Position numbers and translations under genes: made by a program. From assembly GCA_039545295.1 (NCBI GenBank), contig BCIK01000009.1, positions 643,859 through 707,858 on the forward strand: a DNA stretch of 64,000 nucleotides, given 5' to 3'. Positions 12,220-25,412 of the stretch are shown here, piece after piece (position 1 is the stretch's first letter; every line of letters begins with the position of its first letter). The notes below the pieces were generated by a model. That model ran no database searches, was not told the origin of the DNA, and saw only the letters and a program-made list of their open reading frames with translations. This DNA is from Udeniomyces pyricola (taxonomy: Eukaryota > Basidiomycota > Tremellomycetes > Cystofilobasidiales > Mrakiaceae).

Positions 12220-15200
12220 TCAGATCTTCCAGTCCAATCGCTCGGCCCAATCGGGAAGAATTCGGTAGACCTCATCAACGTCCTGAGAAAGTTGAACAGA
12301 AGAGGAAAGACCGAACAGCAAAGGAGGAAGGAGATGGGAGATGGGTGTGAAAGGAACAAGACCATGGAGAAAAAACAAACAAGTTGTTAGCTTATCATTG
12401 TTTTCTCCTTTGAGTGAAGTGGAAATATGGACGGATACCAGGGTTCAGAAGAAAGGAAAGGGACAAAAAAAAAGAAAGAGATGAAAACAAACCTTGTCAC
12501 CTCGACCAGAGAGACAAACGACAATGTCCTGTTCCTTTGGAAGCGTGCTCGCGAGCTTCATGGCGCCCCAGATGGCGTGAGACGATTCGAGAGCTGGAAT
12601 AGAATTGAAGTTTAAATCCAAAAGAAAGGAGAGAAGGGAGATGAAGACAGTGTAGAGTTAGTTTCTTTCCTCACACAGGGTTGAGGTGATAGAATAAGAA
12701 AGAAAGCGAGAGAGAGGGGGAGACGAGTGGAAGGTGACGCAAAAAGAAAGAGAAGAAGAAAAGAAGAAGAAGAATCAAAACTCACCAGGGATGATACCCT
12801 CGAGTTGAGTGCAAGTTCGGAATCCCCGGAGCGCTTCCTCGTCCGTCGCGACAATGTACTCAGCTCGACCGGTGTCCTTCAACCAAGAGTGTTCGGGACC
12901 AACACCCTGCCGAGCGAAAGCAAACGTGAAAGGAAAGGAGAAACGATAAGGATGTAAGTTGGAGAGGCGTCAGTGGAGATGGACATAGGAAGGAGGAAAT
13001 GATGTGTTTTCTGGTTTATTTTCGCCCAGAGACGAGGAGAGAAGAACGGAGGTAGGGACGAAGGGACGAACAGGGTAGTCGAGCCCGGGAGAAATCGAAT
13101 GGGTCTCAGTGATCTGACCAGACTTGGATTGAAGGAGGTAGGTTCGGACTCCGTGAAGGACTCCGGGAACACCGAGCGAGAGCGTCGCAGAGTGACGATC
13201 CGTGTCAACTCCTGATAGAAAGAAGCCGAGAGGGGGGAAGTGGGGGGGGGCGTCAGCCAACAAAGGAGAGACCAAAGGAAGATAGAGAAACAATCAGACG
13301 ACAAGATGGTCACAAGAGTAAGAAGAAGAAAAAAAAATATTACGAACCATCGCCACCGGCCTCAACACCGACCAACCTAACGCTTTTGTCCGGGATGAAA
13401 TCGTAGAACGTTCCGATGGCGTTAGACCCTCCACCGACGCAAGCGACGACGGCATCGGGCAACTTGCCGATCCTCTCCTTGAGTTGGGACTTGATTTCCT
13501 TGCCAATGACGCGCTGGAAGTCTCGGACGATCGTCGGGAAGGGGTGGGGTCCAATGGCGGAACCGACGCAGTAGTGCGTCGTCGAGAGGTCGGTAACCCA
13601 GGCTCGCATAGCTTCGTTGATGGCGTCCTTGAGGGTCATAGCACCCGAGGAGACGGGGACAACCTATCCAGAGAAGAAAAGAAAGAATGGAAGCGGTACA
13701 AGTCAGTAAACAACGCATTGAGAAATCCAAACATGCCTTGTTAGAGACTAGGAGGATACAAAATATCCTCCTCCTAACGTGAAGGAAAGATCAAAAGACG
13801 AATGACAGAAGAAGTCATGGCAGCATACCTCGGCACCGAGCATCTTGATCCTGAAAACGTTGAGAGCCTGTCGCCTGACGTCCTCGGCTCCCATGTAAAT
13901 CTTGCACTTCATGCCAAACTTGGCGCACGCCGTCGCGGTGGCGACTCCGTGTTGACCGGCTCCAGTCTCGGCGATGATGGTGTTCTTGCCGAGTCGTCGG
14001 GCAAGGAGGATCTATCCAAGGACAAGCGACACACACACACACCCACACATAAAATTCAGGAAGGCAGCAGTAAGAAGTGGACCAGGATGGGGTCAGTAAG
14101 GATGTCTCGCAATTAAGGACGTGTCGATATCAGAGGCGAGAGTCGCACCTGGCCAATAGCATTGTTGATCTTGTGAGAACCCGTGTGGTTCAGGTCCTCT
14201 CGCCTATTGAGCAGAAAGCAGAGGACGATATGATAAGCATTGGCCTGAGTCACGTTGCGTTGCGAGGAAAAGCAGAGTGGGGAGACGAGACATGAGAAGA
14301 GAAGAAGAGAGAGAGAAAAGGGCAAACGCACTTCAACCAGATTCGAGCACCTCCAGCCTTCTCCGTGAGCCTCTTAGCCTCGTACAACTGACTCGGTCGG
14401 TTCATGTAGCCATAAAGGCCTTCAAACTCCTCCCAGAACGTAGGGTCGGCAAGGGCCGACTTGTGGGCCTCCTCGAGCTCGAGCAAGCAATCGACCAGAG
14501 CCTCCGGAACGTACTGCCCTCCAAAGTCGCCGAATCGGGCGGGGAGGTCGGTCGCAGAAGGGATCTTCTCAGTCATCTCCGCCTCGGCCGTCGAGGCGAG
14601 GTTGTCAAGCTGAGCCTGAGTCGGTCCTCGGGAAGGTCCACCGTTGGCGGCAGGGGGCTGTTGGTCCTTGAGGGAGATCTCCTTGCAGTAAGCTTCGACG
14701 GCGTTGGCTCGCTCCTTGTCGCCACCTTCGGTCTCACCGATGACATTAACGAGTCGAGAACCAATGACGACACCATCTGCACCGGACGCGGCGACCGTCT
14801 CAAAGTGGGATCGCGTCGCAACACCAAAGCCGACGGCAAGGGGCGCGGCAGTGTACTGTCGGATACGGTTGATGAGGTCCGGAAGCGAGGCAGAGACGCT
14901 GCCACCGGCAGTCGAACCGGTAGTAGCCATCTTGGAAACAACGTAGATGAAAGAATCGGCAATCGAAACAAGGGCCTTCATTCGAGCCTCAGAGGTCGAA
15001 GGAGCGATCAAGGGAACGTAGGAAAGACTGCGTGAAAGGAAATGAGACGAGAGAGACCAAACATGAGGGGTGAGCTGAGATGTACTTTGGCGTGATTATC
15101 TGTTTGGTGGTGGGTTATGAACGATACTCGGTTCGATGGGTTGTAGAAGCATGTGGTCGTGACTCAACTAACCCTTCGCTAGTGCAGACCTCTCGGAATC

Positions 15201-16085
15201 GGATCGCCTCATCAGGCGGCAAGTCGACCATGATGAAACCGTTGGCTCCAGCGTTCTTGGCATCCTTTACAGCCTTTTCCTCGCCATAGGACATGACGGG
15301 GTTGTAGTAGCCTAACAAAATGGAATTGATCGGTCCGTTAGAACCGGAGCCAGGAAAAGGGTCCAAAGAGAAGAGAGGGAATGCGACGGACCCATGAGGA
15401 TGACAGGGACAGTGAGACCCTGAGCTCGAGCCTCAGTGACCTGCTCGAGACACGTCTTGTAGTCCATGTCATTGTTGATGGCAATCTGGATTTGATAGTG
15501 GCAGACAGCGGGGAGCGAAAAGGTCAGAAGCGTGAGGAAGTCGTCCGAATCAACCGCCTTCATCTCGGTTGAACATGAAGGGTCGATGTGTGTGAAGGGG
15601 GGGGGGGCAGGGAGAGAAGACGCACAGTGTTGGCGTGCTGGATGGCGGGCCCATCAGCGATGGGGTCCGAAAAGGGAACACCACTGTAGGAGTGAGAGAA
15701 AGGAAGAAAAGAAAACGAAATAACGAGAAAAAGGTGGAATACGTATACGAGGGCGGTTAGATGGGCAAAGGGAAAGAGCGTTTGGAGAATGAGAAAGAAA
15801 GGGTACACGAACAGCTCAATAACGTCGGCTCCTCCCTCCTGCATCGCGAGCATGAGCGGGACCGTCGAAGCCTTGGTCGGGTAACCAGCCGTGAGGAAGG
15901 TGACAAAAGCGGGCTGATGCTGGAGTGAGGAATGAGGGGGGAGAGTAAGTCGATGATGGGAAGGAAGGGCAATGACATAAGATCAGTTAGAAAAGAAGGA
16001 CAGAGGGAGGACGAGGTGGAGAGTCGGGACGAAGACGAACGGAGGATCGCTTGTCAATGAAAACTTTCTTGAGGGCGGACGCCAT
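12220..16085 (-). CDS. TRP5: Tryptophan synthase, fused alpha–beta
   Basis: This bifunctional enzyme performs the last two steps of tryptophan synthesis: the alpha part cleaves indole-3-glycerol phosphate to indole, and the beta part condenses indole with serine using PLP. The start is ATG at 16085 (MASALKK). Alpha exons read [26 protein letters not shown] with the catalytic Glu, then [13 protein letters not shown] with the catalytic Asp. They continue through [12 protein letters not shown] to [15 protein letters not shown] linker joins directly to the beta part: [13 protein letters not shown], then the PLP-lysine motif [13 protein letters not shown] near 14170. Next come [19 protein letters not shown] near 13950 and the phosphate-binding GGGSNAIG near 13440. 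The C-terminus is [20 protein letters not shown], with stop at 12220. The alpha–beta order and single chain match fungal TRP5. About a dozen short introns interrupt it; a few exact borders near the 5' end are not fixed. Confidence 0.95.
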
Positions 16086-16651
16086 GATGGGGGTGAATGG
16101 AGATGCGGGTGTAAGTGAGTGTGGATACGGGTACGAGTGGGTGAGTGACGGAGGAGGAGAACGTGGTGGTGGGATTTGAGGCCTGAGAGGGGGGGGAGGA
16201 GGGGGGGATGGGGGATGGGATATGGGATATGGTGGATTGGAAACAAGCCCGCTCGATCGCCTTGCTTGTGGTCCAACTTCCGCCGGGCAGCATCGACTTT
16301 TCTCTAGCTGCAGTGAATCCATCAAGCATGACTCGACATCGCAAACCAAACACCCGAGGATCCATCACATCCGTTCATCCAGTATGGATACATGCATCAC
16401 CTCGGACCGGACACAACTCTGATCGTGTTCATCACTGGCAGTCCGCTTGTGCTCCTGCCAAATAAAACGTTATGGGAACTGCGAAAGACTTCTTGAGCTC
16501 TGGCCCACACCTCACGTATATATACAATATCGGCAGGCAAACAATCCAAAAGACGAAAGAGAAAAGAAAAAGAAAAGAAAGAAAAAGAAACACAAAGCCG
16601 GCACGTGGTCCGAACCGATTTCATCGCTTTGATGGAGAACAAGCATCATGC
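16086..16651. promoter_or_regulatory. Divergent TRP5 / Rictor intergenic region
   Basis: This 566-bp region lies between the ATGs of TRP5 (minus) and the Rictor gene (plus). A TATATATA stretch near 16518 sits about 130 bp before the chosen Rictor start. Two short upstream frames overlap that start: ATG at 16632 encodes 9 codons (stop ends at 16661) and ATG at 16648 encodes 5 codons (stop ends at 16665). The TATA role is inferred. Confidence 0.45.
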
Positions 16652-16803
16652 ATGGGCATGATTGAGGGGAAACGCCAAATCAGGGGAACTCCAAACTCCC
16701 TGCGGTCGGTCGACAGTCTCGACAGCTTGACGTTTCGTCCATCATCATTTTCAGCACATCCTCCATTTTCCTACGTGTCCTCAACCCATCACCATCATCA
16801 TCG

Positions 16804-16836
<33 letters not shown>

Positions 16837-19800
16837 CACACTATCTCAGTCCAATCCATCAAACTTCACCCATCCCCATGCCCTCGGTCGCGTCACAGGC
16901 CAGATCGCTCCCCCAATGAACCCCTTCCCGTCCTCGCTCTCCAACGACTCCATCGCCTCCTCAACCAACCTACTCTCGCCCCCCATACCTCCACCAATCA
17001 CTCAAAGAACCCACTCGGAAACGAGCTCGAGCTCCAATTACTTTAGCCGACCGACCGGCAGCTCCATAGTCCTCGGTCGACCCTACCCTACCGTCAACGC
17101 GGGCGGAGACGATGACGCGGGCAACATCACTACCGGCATCGAGGGGCTTGGTCCGACCGAGGCTGTGGGTTCAAACAGTCATAGGTCATAGACGGCTAGG
17201 GTCTGATTGTACACAAGCTGACCTTGCTCATTCATGTTTCTGTCAGCTCGAGAAAATTATCCACGATCTTGCGATCGAAAACAAAATCAAGGACGGAGCA
17301 GAGAACATGCTTCAGGTCCGTCATGGAGCTCTCCCCCCCCTCTCTTCCTATCTTTTTTCTCTTCTTTTTCCTTATACATATAGGAAAGTCACTCTAGAGG
17401 CTGATGCTCAAATAACTTCACTTTCATACTTTCCTTTGTTCGCCTCAGGTTCTTGAATCCTCAGCTTCCGTATCAGAACGATCTGACCTGCGGCGAGAAG
17501 TTGAATCGGCGCTTTCTGCTGCAACCAACAAGATTGCAACCCTCACTCTGCAGCTCGAGACCATTCGGGATCATCCGGGTGAGCCGCTGTTCTTATCGTC
17601 CCGTAGGCAATCTCAGATTCCACTGCAGGCGATTGGTGCTCATCGGCAACCATCATGTATTCTTCCTCTTGCCCGAGCAGACATACCGCGAGGCCTTCGA
17701 AAGCAGGTCCAAACTCTTGACAAGAGCCTCGGCGTCCATCACCCTCAGCTACCCACCCTCTCTTCCAGACGTCTTCCCTCGAACAAGGCAGTATCATCGA
17801 CCTCAAACGCTCTGTCAAGCTCTCAAAACGGGTTGGGACATGTCAATGCTCATGCTGCCGCCCTGGGAAGCGTGTCCAATCCGAATCTGCGCAGCACGAA
17901 CGCGTCGACATCTGGTCACCCTTCCCGAAGCCCATCGCCCGAGGACGACTTTCAAACAGCCCTTGCTACGGCAAGAGGGCTGCTCAGTAGTATTGGTGAC
18001 GATGATGAGGAAGAGTCGGGATCGCCAATCGAGGTAGCCAGGCGTAAGGTCGAAGTCAGTAACCAGCTCGTCGAGTTGCTCAAGAAGAACCTCCGCGTCC
18101 GGTACGAACTTGGACGAGGCGAGGAGATCATGAGGGTGTGAGTGGTCTTTCTTTCCCACATTTCGTTTGTGCTGGGTCCTTTGTTGAATGTTCTCTTTTG
18201 CCGGCCGTACTCCAGCGTATGTCCTCTCCTCTCAACACCTCCATCCACTTCGACGAGTGCCTCCCTGCCTGGATCGACCCACCCGCCCGCACTCCCCCTC
18301 GCTCCCTCTGCCTACCGCCTCCTCTTTCACTCTCTCGTGACCCCACAGGCGTGGCAGCTGCTCCTTTCCTCTTATGGTATCGACTTTTATCTCTTGAAAA
18401 CCTTCACCCTGGCCGTCTCGCCTGCCGCTTCAGCGGAAAAGGTGCAGGCGCTCAGACTGATTCGGAAGGTTGTCGAGCTAGGCTTCGAGTTCGGGCTGGC
18501 GATGAGCGAAGAGGCAGATGAGCAGGATGAAGCCGGTAAAGGAAAAGGACGGGGAGGTCAAAATGGAGTGCGACTGGACGAAGGAATTATCAGGACGCTC
18601 GTCAGCGTGGCTGAGAACGGGGACGATCCCTTGCGCTCGGCCTGCCTTGAGACCCTAGCCGAAATTGGTGAGTGAGGAGAGGGAATCTTACTGGCTAGAC
18701 TATACTTGATTTTTGCTTCCTGTTGACGTTCGTCTTCCTCTCCCATCGTCTCTCTTCAGCTATCATCGACAGCTCCATTCTGCAATCGTCCAACGCTCTC
18801 CGAGTCTTGCTCCAGTGTTTCTCCGAGGGTCCACACGAGCTCGCGCCCTCGATCTCAGCCGTACTTCTATATGCCATCGACAAGCCAGACTCTCGTGCCG
18901 GACTTCGGCCAGGGATGGACGCTGAGATGGCCCTATCAGGCTTCACAGATGTTTATGGAAGCGGCGAGGCTTATCTGAGTCGTTTGAGAGCGGCCAGCAA
19001 AGTTGTCTCGAGCATGTTGAGATCTTGGTCGGGTAAGTTTCGCATCCTTGGGAGATCGATCAATACGCTAGATTGGATCCGAGATCAGATCGGATGGTTA
19101 ATCTTGCTGAGCTATGATCTTCTATCTCCGCTTCCTCCTCTCTTACTAGGCCTACTTTACCTGTGTATGAGCAACAAGCAAGGTATTTTGTCTATCGTCG
19201 AGTGTCTGCGCGTTCCGACCATTCAGATGCGAGTGAGTCCCTCTTTACTTATCTTTTTTTAAGTCGTACGCGAGACGAGCCTCCAGGACGCTGAAAGATC
19301 ATTGGCCTCGGCGCCGACGATACGTTCTTTAGGAAGTCCTACTCGATATGCTTTTCCAAGTTTTCCGAATCAAGACGCCGCCATGGTACACTGCGTTCCT
19401 GGACGGCAAACGATTGACGCGTGCGTCTTTCCTGTTCATCTCCTGCGACGCACCTATTGGTGTTCACCTTGATCTCGTACCCCATCTTTCTGATGCATAC
19501 GTTCTCAATTCGCTTTAAAAAAATCTAGTCTGTGGCAAGAACGCCAAAGGTCAACAACCACTGAACGCCAGTGCCGACGGTGAAACAACCGAGGATGGTC
19601 CAGACAAGATCACACTCGTCGACCAGTTCATTGGCTTCATGTTGGCTGTGTTCGCTGAGACTGGACTGATTGACGTAAGTGGAAACCAAAGTTGAACGAA
19701 TCCTTTTCTGTTGGGAAGAGAGGTCGGACGTGTCATGCCTTGCCTTGTTGACTGCCGTTTCGATGGACTAACCTGAACCAACACAATGTATTGATCAGGC

Positions 19801-22800
19801 CTTGATTGACATTATCGAAGAGGACCATAACATGCTTTCCCGTAAAGCGACGCTCCTCGTTGGTCAACTCCTCGCCATGGCAAACCGACTTCTCCCCTCG
19901 GAACTCGCCGCCCAGATTCAAGTAAGGTCGTCCACTACCTCCGCATCCGTCGCCGTTCCAAGAGACGCATCGTCAGGTCGCTCATTGACTCTTTAATCTA
20001 TCGTGTATCTTTGATATCCTCGTTACCACCTCGCACAAGTCCTTGCCTCGCCTGTTCTCTCATGCCTCCAAATTTACAGATTTGCTCGAGCGGAGCAAGG
20101 CGTCTTCGGCCTTGTCTTCCATCGATGGTCTCAATCGAAACCAAGCCAGACTTTTGGGCTTCTCGGCCATTGCAAAGGAAACTCGGAAAAGGTGCGTGCA
20201 CCTCATCCTTATCCTCACATGAGTTTGGAAGGACGCTAGATGATGGGGAAACGATATGGTCACAACTATAGAGATTGCGCTTTCAAGTGAAACAATCGCC
20301 CACACTGACAACGGTTGGATTTATATTTTGATCTCTGCGTCTTAAGATCTAACTCGGTTCAAGACTCTTTGATTCGAGGCCAGCGTCAGGTTGAATCGGT
20401 CAAGATTCGGATGGGTCTTCAGATGGATGACAAGCATTTTCTTTCGCTCCTCAATGATACACAGGTATGGGTAGCGTTGTTGACATTGCGTCTCACATCA
20501 ATCCACCAACAATCCATAGTTGTACCTCGATTCTAACACACAGTCATGTTTGTTGCCTTATCCTCTACTTTCTTGTCTCTTCCTTGCTTTACCTGCTGTT
20601 AGGTCCTCATGACTCGGGACCACACGAAATGGTCGTTTGACATCCTCCTTGAAGTCGTCCAAGGACCGCTCCTCAACCCGCGTCGGCTCGAGGAAGCCCT
20701 TCGAGCGAGCAAGTTTGGTCGACGTTTGCTTAGCTTCTTCCACCCTATGAATCACCGGTTCTCGGATATCAAAAAGACAAAGGTTTATACTCGCGTACCT
20801 CTTTTCGACCATCGAATCAGATCGCCATATTGCCCTGTCATGTGGCACCTTACATCCCGGGCTATATCTAGACCTTTCATTGCTCGCTCGTATCTAAATC
20901 ACTTGATGTTTCTTCTTTCTCAGCCCAACCAACGTTACGTCCAGCTAGGGTGTGCCGTCCTCTCGACGCTACTCGCCAACACGGAAGGCGTCGCATTCCT
21001 CGCCGCCGATAAGCTCTTACCCCAACTGTTTGAATGCTTTGCCGAGATTGACTATGTATGTCCCCCCCTTCCCCTCCCCCCTCCCCCCTTCTTTCCCCTC
21101 TGACTCGAATTGTTGGTAATACCGAAACCCGAAACCTGGTGCCGTGCTGACACGGTCCACACTCTCCTTCTTATCCCCATCCCCATTTGTATGGTGATAG
21201 TACCACGGAGCAGTCAACCAATCTCCTTTGCTCTCTAAACGTCGGCTTGATGAGACACTTACGAGTGGCTACTTTGAGATGCTCGGTACGCTGAGTAGGC
21301 ATCCCGAAGGTGTTGCGTAAGTTTTTGTTTTTCGTTTTTTTTTTTCAGAAGAAAAAAAAAACCCCTTTTCATCACTATCCTGCCTGGTTCCGGGGGACAA
21401 ATCCTCCACAACCCGTCTCATCCATCCTGCTCTGCTTGACTCTTTTGCTCCTTCGTCGTCACCGTCGTCCTGCATTCCGGATTTTTCGAACTTCTAACCG
21501 CAGCTTGCTGGAGAGGTTCAAGTTTTTCACCTTGTTCTACCACTTGAGCGATCTTCGAAGTCGCGAGGACCTCATTCGCGCCATTATTGAAAATTTGGAT
21601 TACTCCACGTAAGTATGCCCATACGATTCCAGTCTTTCTCTCTTTCCCTCTCGTGTACTCATAAGTATCGGCATAGGTTTAGGAAGGAGGAGGAGGGGTT
21701 CGCTTCTGGGTCCTGCCTACGAAACTGGAGGTTGTGACCCCATTGGACTTGTCGAACTGACTCTATGCGTGTTGATTCGATTTTGGCAGGGATGGCCATC
21801 CTCGAATTGTCCTATCCAAGGCTTTGACTTCAAGTTACATGGTAAGTAATCTAACACTTTACAGACCGTCCTATGTTCTAACCCCCTATCATGTAGTAGT
21901 ATAAGGCCCGGACCGATCTAGATCATCACAATTTACTCACGCGTTTCCCCTCGAACCTTACCTCATCTCGCATCTCTTTTTCCTATCCTTCTTGCCTTCA
22001 GCACATTCGTCTTTACGCCACCCAACACCTTGGCCAACTCGTGCTTTCCTCCAACGAGACCAACGCCTGGACGTTACGGTTGCTCATCACGCAACTGTAC
22101 GATCCGTCGCCCGAGGTGACGAGCATGGCGGTTCATTTCCTCGAAGAAGCGTGCGAAGCCCTCGAGACGCTCGAACTTGTTGTTCAGATGAGGCCGTTCT
22201 TGGATCACTTGGGAGAGATTGGCCATCCGCTACTGTTGAGGTACGTTCGTTTGCCCGTGTGTCGTGAAGCAGCCCTCGTATGGTCTCCTATCGTGACCGG
22301 CGGTTGATTGCTCTTGACGGTTTCGGTAATCCCCACTTACACCCTCCTCTGAAAAAGCTGAGCAACTGACACTCTTTTTTGTCCTTCTCGCCTCTTTTAT
22401 ATCCTTCGCGTCCCTCATGTATGATCGTTCTGTGTCAGATTCCTCTCCACCTCGGTCGGGTTCCGATATCTCTACCAAATCCGTTACGTCGATCGCGAGA
22501 TGGACTTTTGGTTCCACGTAAGAACCGACATTTCCGCTCCTATTTGTTTCCTTCTTCATTTCACATTCATCGTGCTTGATCATGTCTCGAACGTCTTTTC
22601 AAGCTGCTTGGGTCCGCTTTTCTGATGGCTTAAGAAGACGTCGTTTGGTTTGGGCTCGAACGTTTCTTTCATCTGTCTTCCTTTATTTCTGTCTTTCGTT
22701 CGGATAGGATCGAAACCACTTGTATGTCGTTCAAGTTGAGGTCTACCTCGCTCGTATCTTTGCTTCTTCTCCCAGCGAAGACGGAGAAGACCTTTTGTGA

Positions 22801-25412
22801 GTACCAGAGATGACAGAATCGGGAGTCATGCTTGATCCTTCTGAAAATTCGCTTACATCTGACCGTGGTTTCTCTCTTCTTTCCTTTCGTTCTTATTCGA
22901 TATCTCTCAATCCTGTCCCTTCCTCTTACTTTATCCGGTCATGTTCGTTGGCTTCATTCGTCAAGGGTCTTTGACGGGACGGCTCCCCCTCATTTCTACG
23001 GCGAGCTCACCAAGACGGAAGAAGGCTGTCAGACGTTGCTTGAAAAGGGTCATTTCGCCGAGTTTGCCCAGTTCATCCGTCAGCATGGGCTCGAACCGAG
23101 GGATTCGGATCTTATCAACAAGCTCAAGAGCGTCCTGTGGGCCGTCGTGAGTCGTTTGGGGGCGTCATGACGAGCTTCGAGGGGAAGATGGAAGGTGAAT
23201 AGTGAAAGGAGGGAAATATATCAAAGCTGATTCTTCTTTTTTTTTTTGTTCACACCTGTTTGAAAACTGACATGCAGGGTAACATTGGTGCTACCGAAGG
23301 TGGTTTCCCGTTCTTGGCTGAAGAAGGCATCATCGCGAACCTCGTAGAGATTGCCGAGCAGTCGCCAGTCCTGTCCGTTCGAGGGTGAGTGTCGTCGTTT
23401 TCTGCTTCTTCTCCGCTTTCCCTCCCCATTCAGATCATATTCCTATGGTTTTGGGCGTTCCAGCAACTGAACTTCCATCCTTTCTTGTTCGTATTCTTCT
23501 TGTTGTGAAACCGTTCGTCACGGCGCGTCTTTGCGGGTTGACACAGGACGGCTTTCTACGTCCTCGGTCTGGTTTCGTCGACTCGGTCCGGGACGGATTT
23601 TGTATGCGAGTACGGATGGGAAGCCACACTCGGTCCTACCGGCCAGCCGACTGGTTTGGCATTCCCATCGGATATTATCAAGTTCACCTACGTACGTTCT
23701 CTCTTTTTCTCTCAAAGAACTGGCGCAGCTTTCTTTGTTGGAACCCCATCGAGTGATTTGTCGCTGATGCTTATGTCTGCTTTTTTTTTTTGCTTTCCGT
23801 TCGTCATTCTATTCCGTCCAAATCATCTTTTCATCTGACCCTTTGTCAGATTCCGCCATGGGAACCGACTGCACGCTTGTGCCCTCATCAACCTCTCATC
23901 CCGCCTACATCCGCACTCGAGCAAGCCGTCGTGACTTCACTCAGCAACCTCAGCAACCACGTCCAAGCAAACCTTTCTTTCCGAACGTTGGCCAAGTACG
24001 TCATCATCCGCTCTCTTTGTCCCTAGTCGAACCTACACCTCAGGTTTTACCCCTTCCTTTCCCCTTCGTTCCTTGTCTCCTTGTTGGTCCTCGTCGGATC
24101 AGTGGACGTCAGGTTTTCAGATACGGTGTTGCTCTTTTCACTGAACTTTGCCTCCTCCTGACCTCTCTTGGTGTCTACTCCGAATCGTCTCACTCAAAGG
24201 TTGAAACGTCAGCATCGACGACTTTTCACTTCTCTTCCTCTTTTCTACCGCGCTCTCCATGCTCTCTCCACGAGCCACCATCGACTACCTATTCGACGTT
24301 TCGTCTTTGATCTCTTTGACATCCATCTTACCCCTATCGTCGTCGAAACCCTCTTGGGTCTGAAATCGAAACTGATGCTTTTGGCGGCTCCCCCTCGAGA
24401 TAAGATTCCGTCGTCCATCGTACCGACGTCGTCGTCGTCATCATCCAACTCGGCAACGACGGGACCCATCATCGATCTCGTTTCTCCGACGGCTCCGATG
24501 ACGACTGAGGTGGTTGGCGAAAAATCCTCGATATCGGTCCGGCTCGATACGGAAGTTCCGTCTCGTTTCATCGACCGAGAGCATACCTCTGACTTGGGGA
24601 ACGTCGATATCAACAACAACGGATCCGACGATGGAGAGGTATCTCGAGGGATCCAGAGGAGAGAAAATAGAAGAGATGATGGTGATGATGATGTTCATCA
24701 AGCAACCCTCCTTCCACCAGCTTCGCAAGTCTCTTTAAATACCCTTGCTCCTCCTAGTAACATCAACTATCCTTCACATCTTGATACCTCCCAACAACAA
24801 CAACAACAACAACCGCCATCACCATCATCAGTTGTTGGTGCTGTTCAATCCCAACCAGTATTACCACTTCCCTTGCCTCTCTTACCACCTCACCTCCTTT
24901 CCATCCCTACACTGACGACGACGACGACGATGGATTCTACCACCAAGACTCTTCATTCTCCGACTGGAAACCCGATAGATCATCATCCGTCGACTGCTAC
25001 TCATCTCGAAACGATCCAAGACAGCGGTAACTCGGACGGACGACCTATGATCATGGACTTTGTCGGCGACGACGATAGGATCATCACCGTTGGACGCTTA
25101 CCGCCACCCGTCCCATCACCCTCACCACCATCACCAGCAGCACCGCTTCCTCCTCCTCCGACGACGACGACGACGACGACGACGAGACTCAAGCGTCGAA
25201 GCCGACGGGGGACCTCCATCGATCCTTCTCACGGGTTCGATCCTGATCTCACCAGGGGGAACAAACAAGGTGGTGGTGATGGTGATGGTGGGGGAGGAAC
25301 AGGAGTGGGAGGGGGTTCGAGTTCGAGTGAGGAAGTCAAAGTTCAGGTCTCGTCGATGGCGGGACCGCCTTTGAGGATCGAGCCGAAACGGAGGATCGAG
25401 GGGTTTGGTTGA
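16652..25412 (+). CDS. AVO3: TORC2 subunit Rictor/Ste20/AVO3 homologue
   Basis: This is a scaffold subunit of TOR complex 2. The diagnostic part is the Rictor middle and 'V' region near 22000–23700. It reads HIRLYATQHLGQLVLSS, QLYDPSPEVTSMAVHFLEEA, MRPFLDHLGEIGHPLLLR, then FLSTSVGFRYLYQIRYVDR. Further on come KLKSVLWAVGNIGATEGGFP and VRGTAFYVLGLVSSTRSGTD, which closely match human Rictor blocks. Upstream, 17248–17560 carries an HR1/REM-1-like coiled coil (ENKIKDGAENML, then a second heptad stretch), followed by ARM-like helices near 18300–21600. The N-terminus has a His run encoded by (CAT)n at 16790–16845. The last about 300 residues (24400–25412) are disordered Ser/Thr/Pro-rich sequence. 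In-frame ATGs at 16652, 16658 and 16916 are all possible starts. More than a dozen exons; not every junction was checked. Confidence 0.9.

Noticed and set aside
14277..15035. A 252-codon plus-strand frame opposite TRP5
   Set aside because: It mirrors conserved tryptophan synthase exons on the minus strand, so it is a shadow of codon bias.
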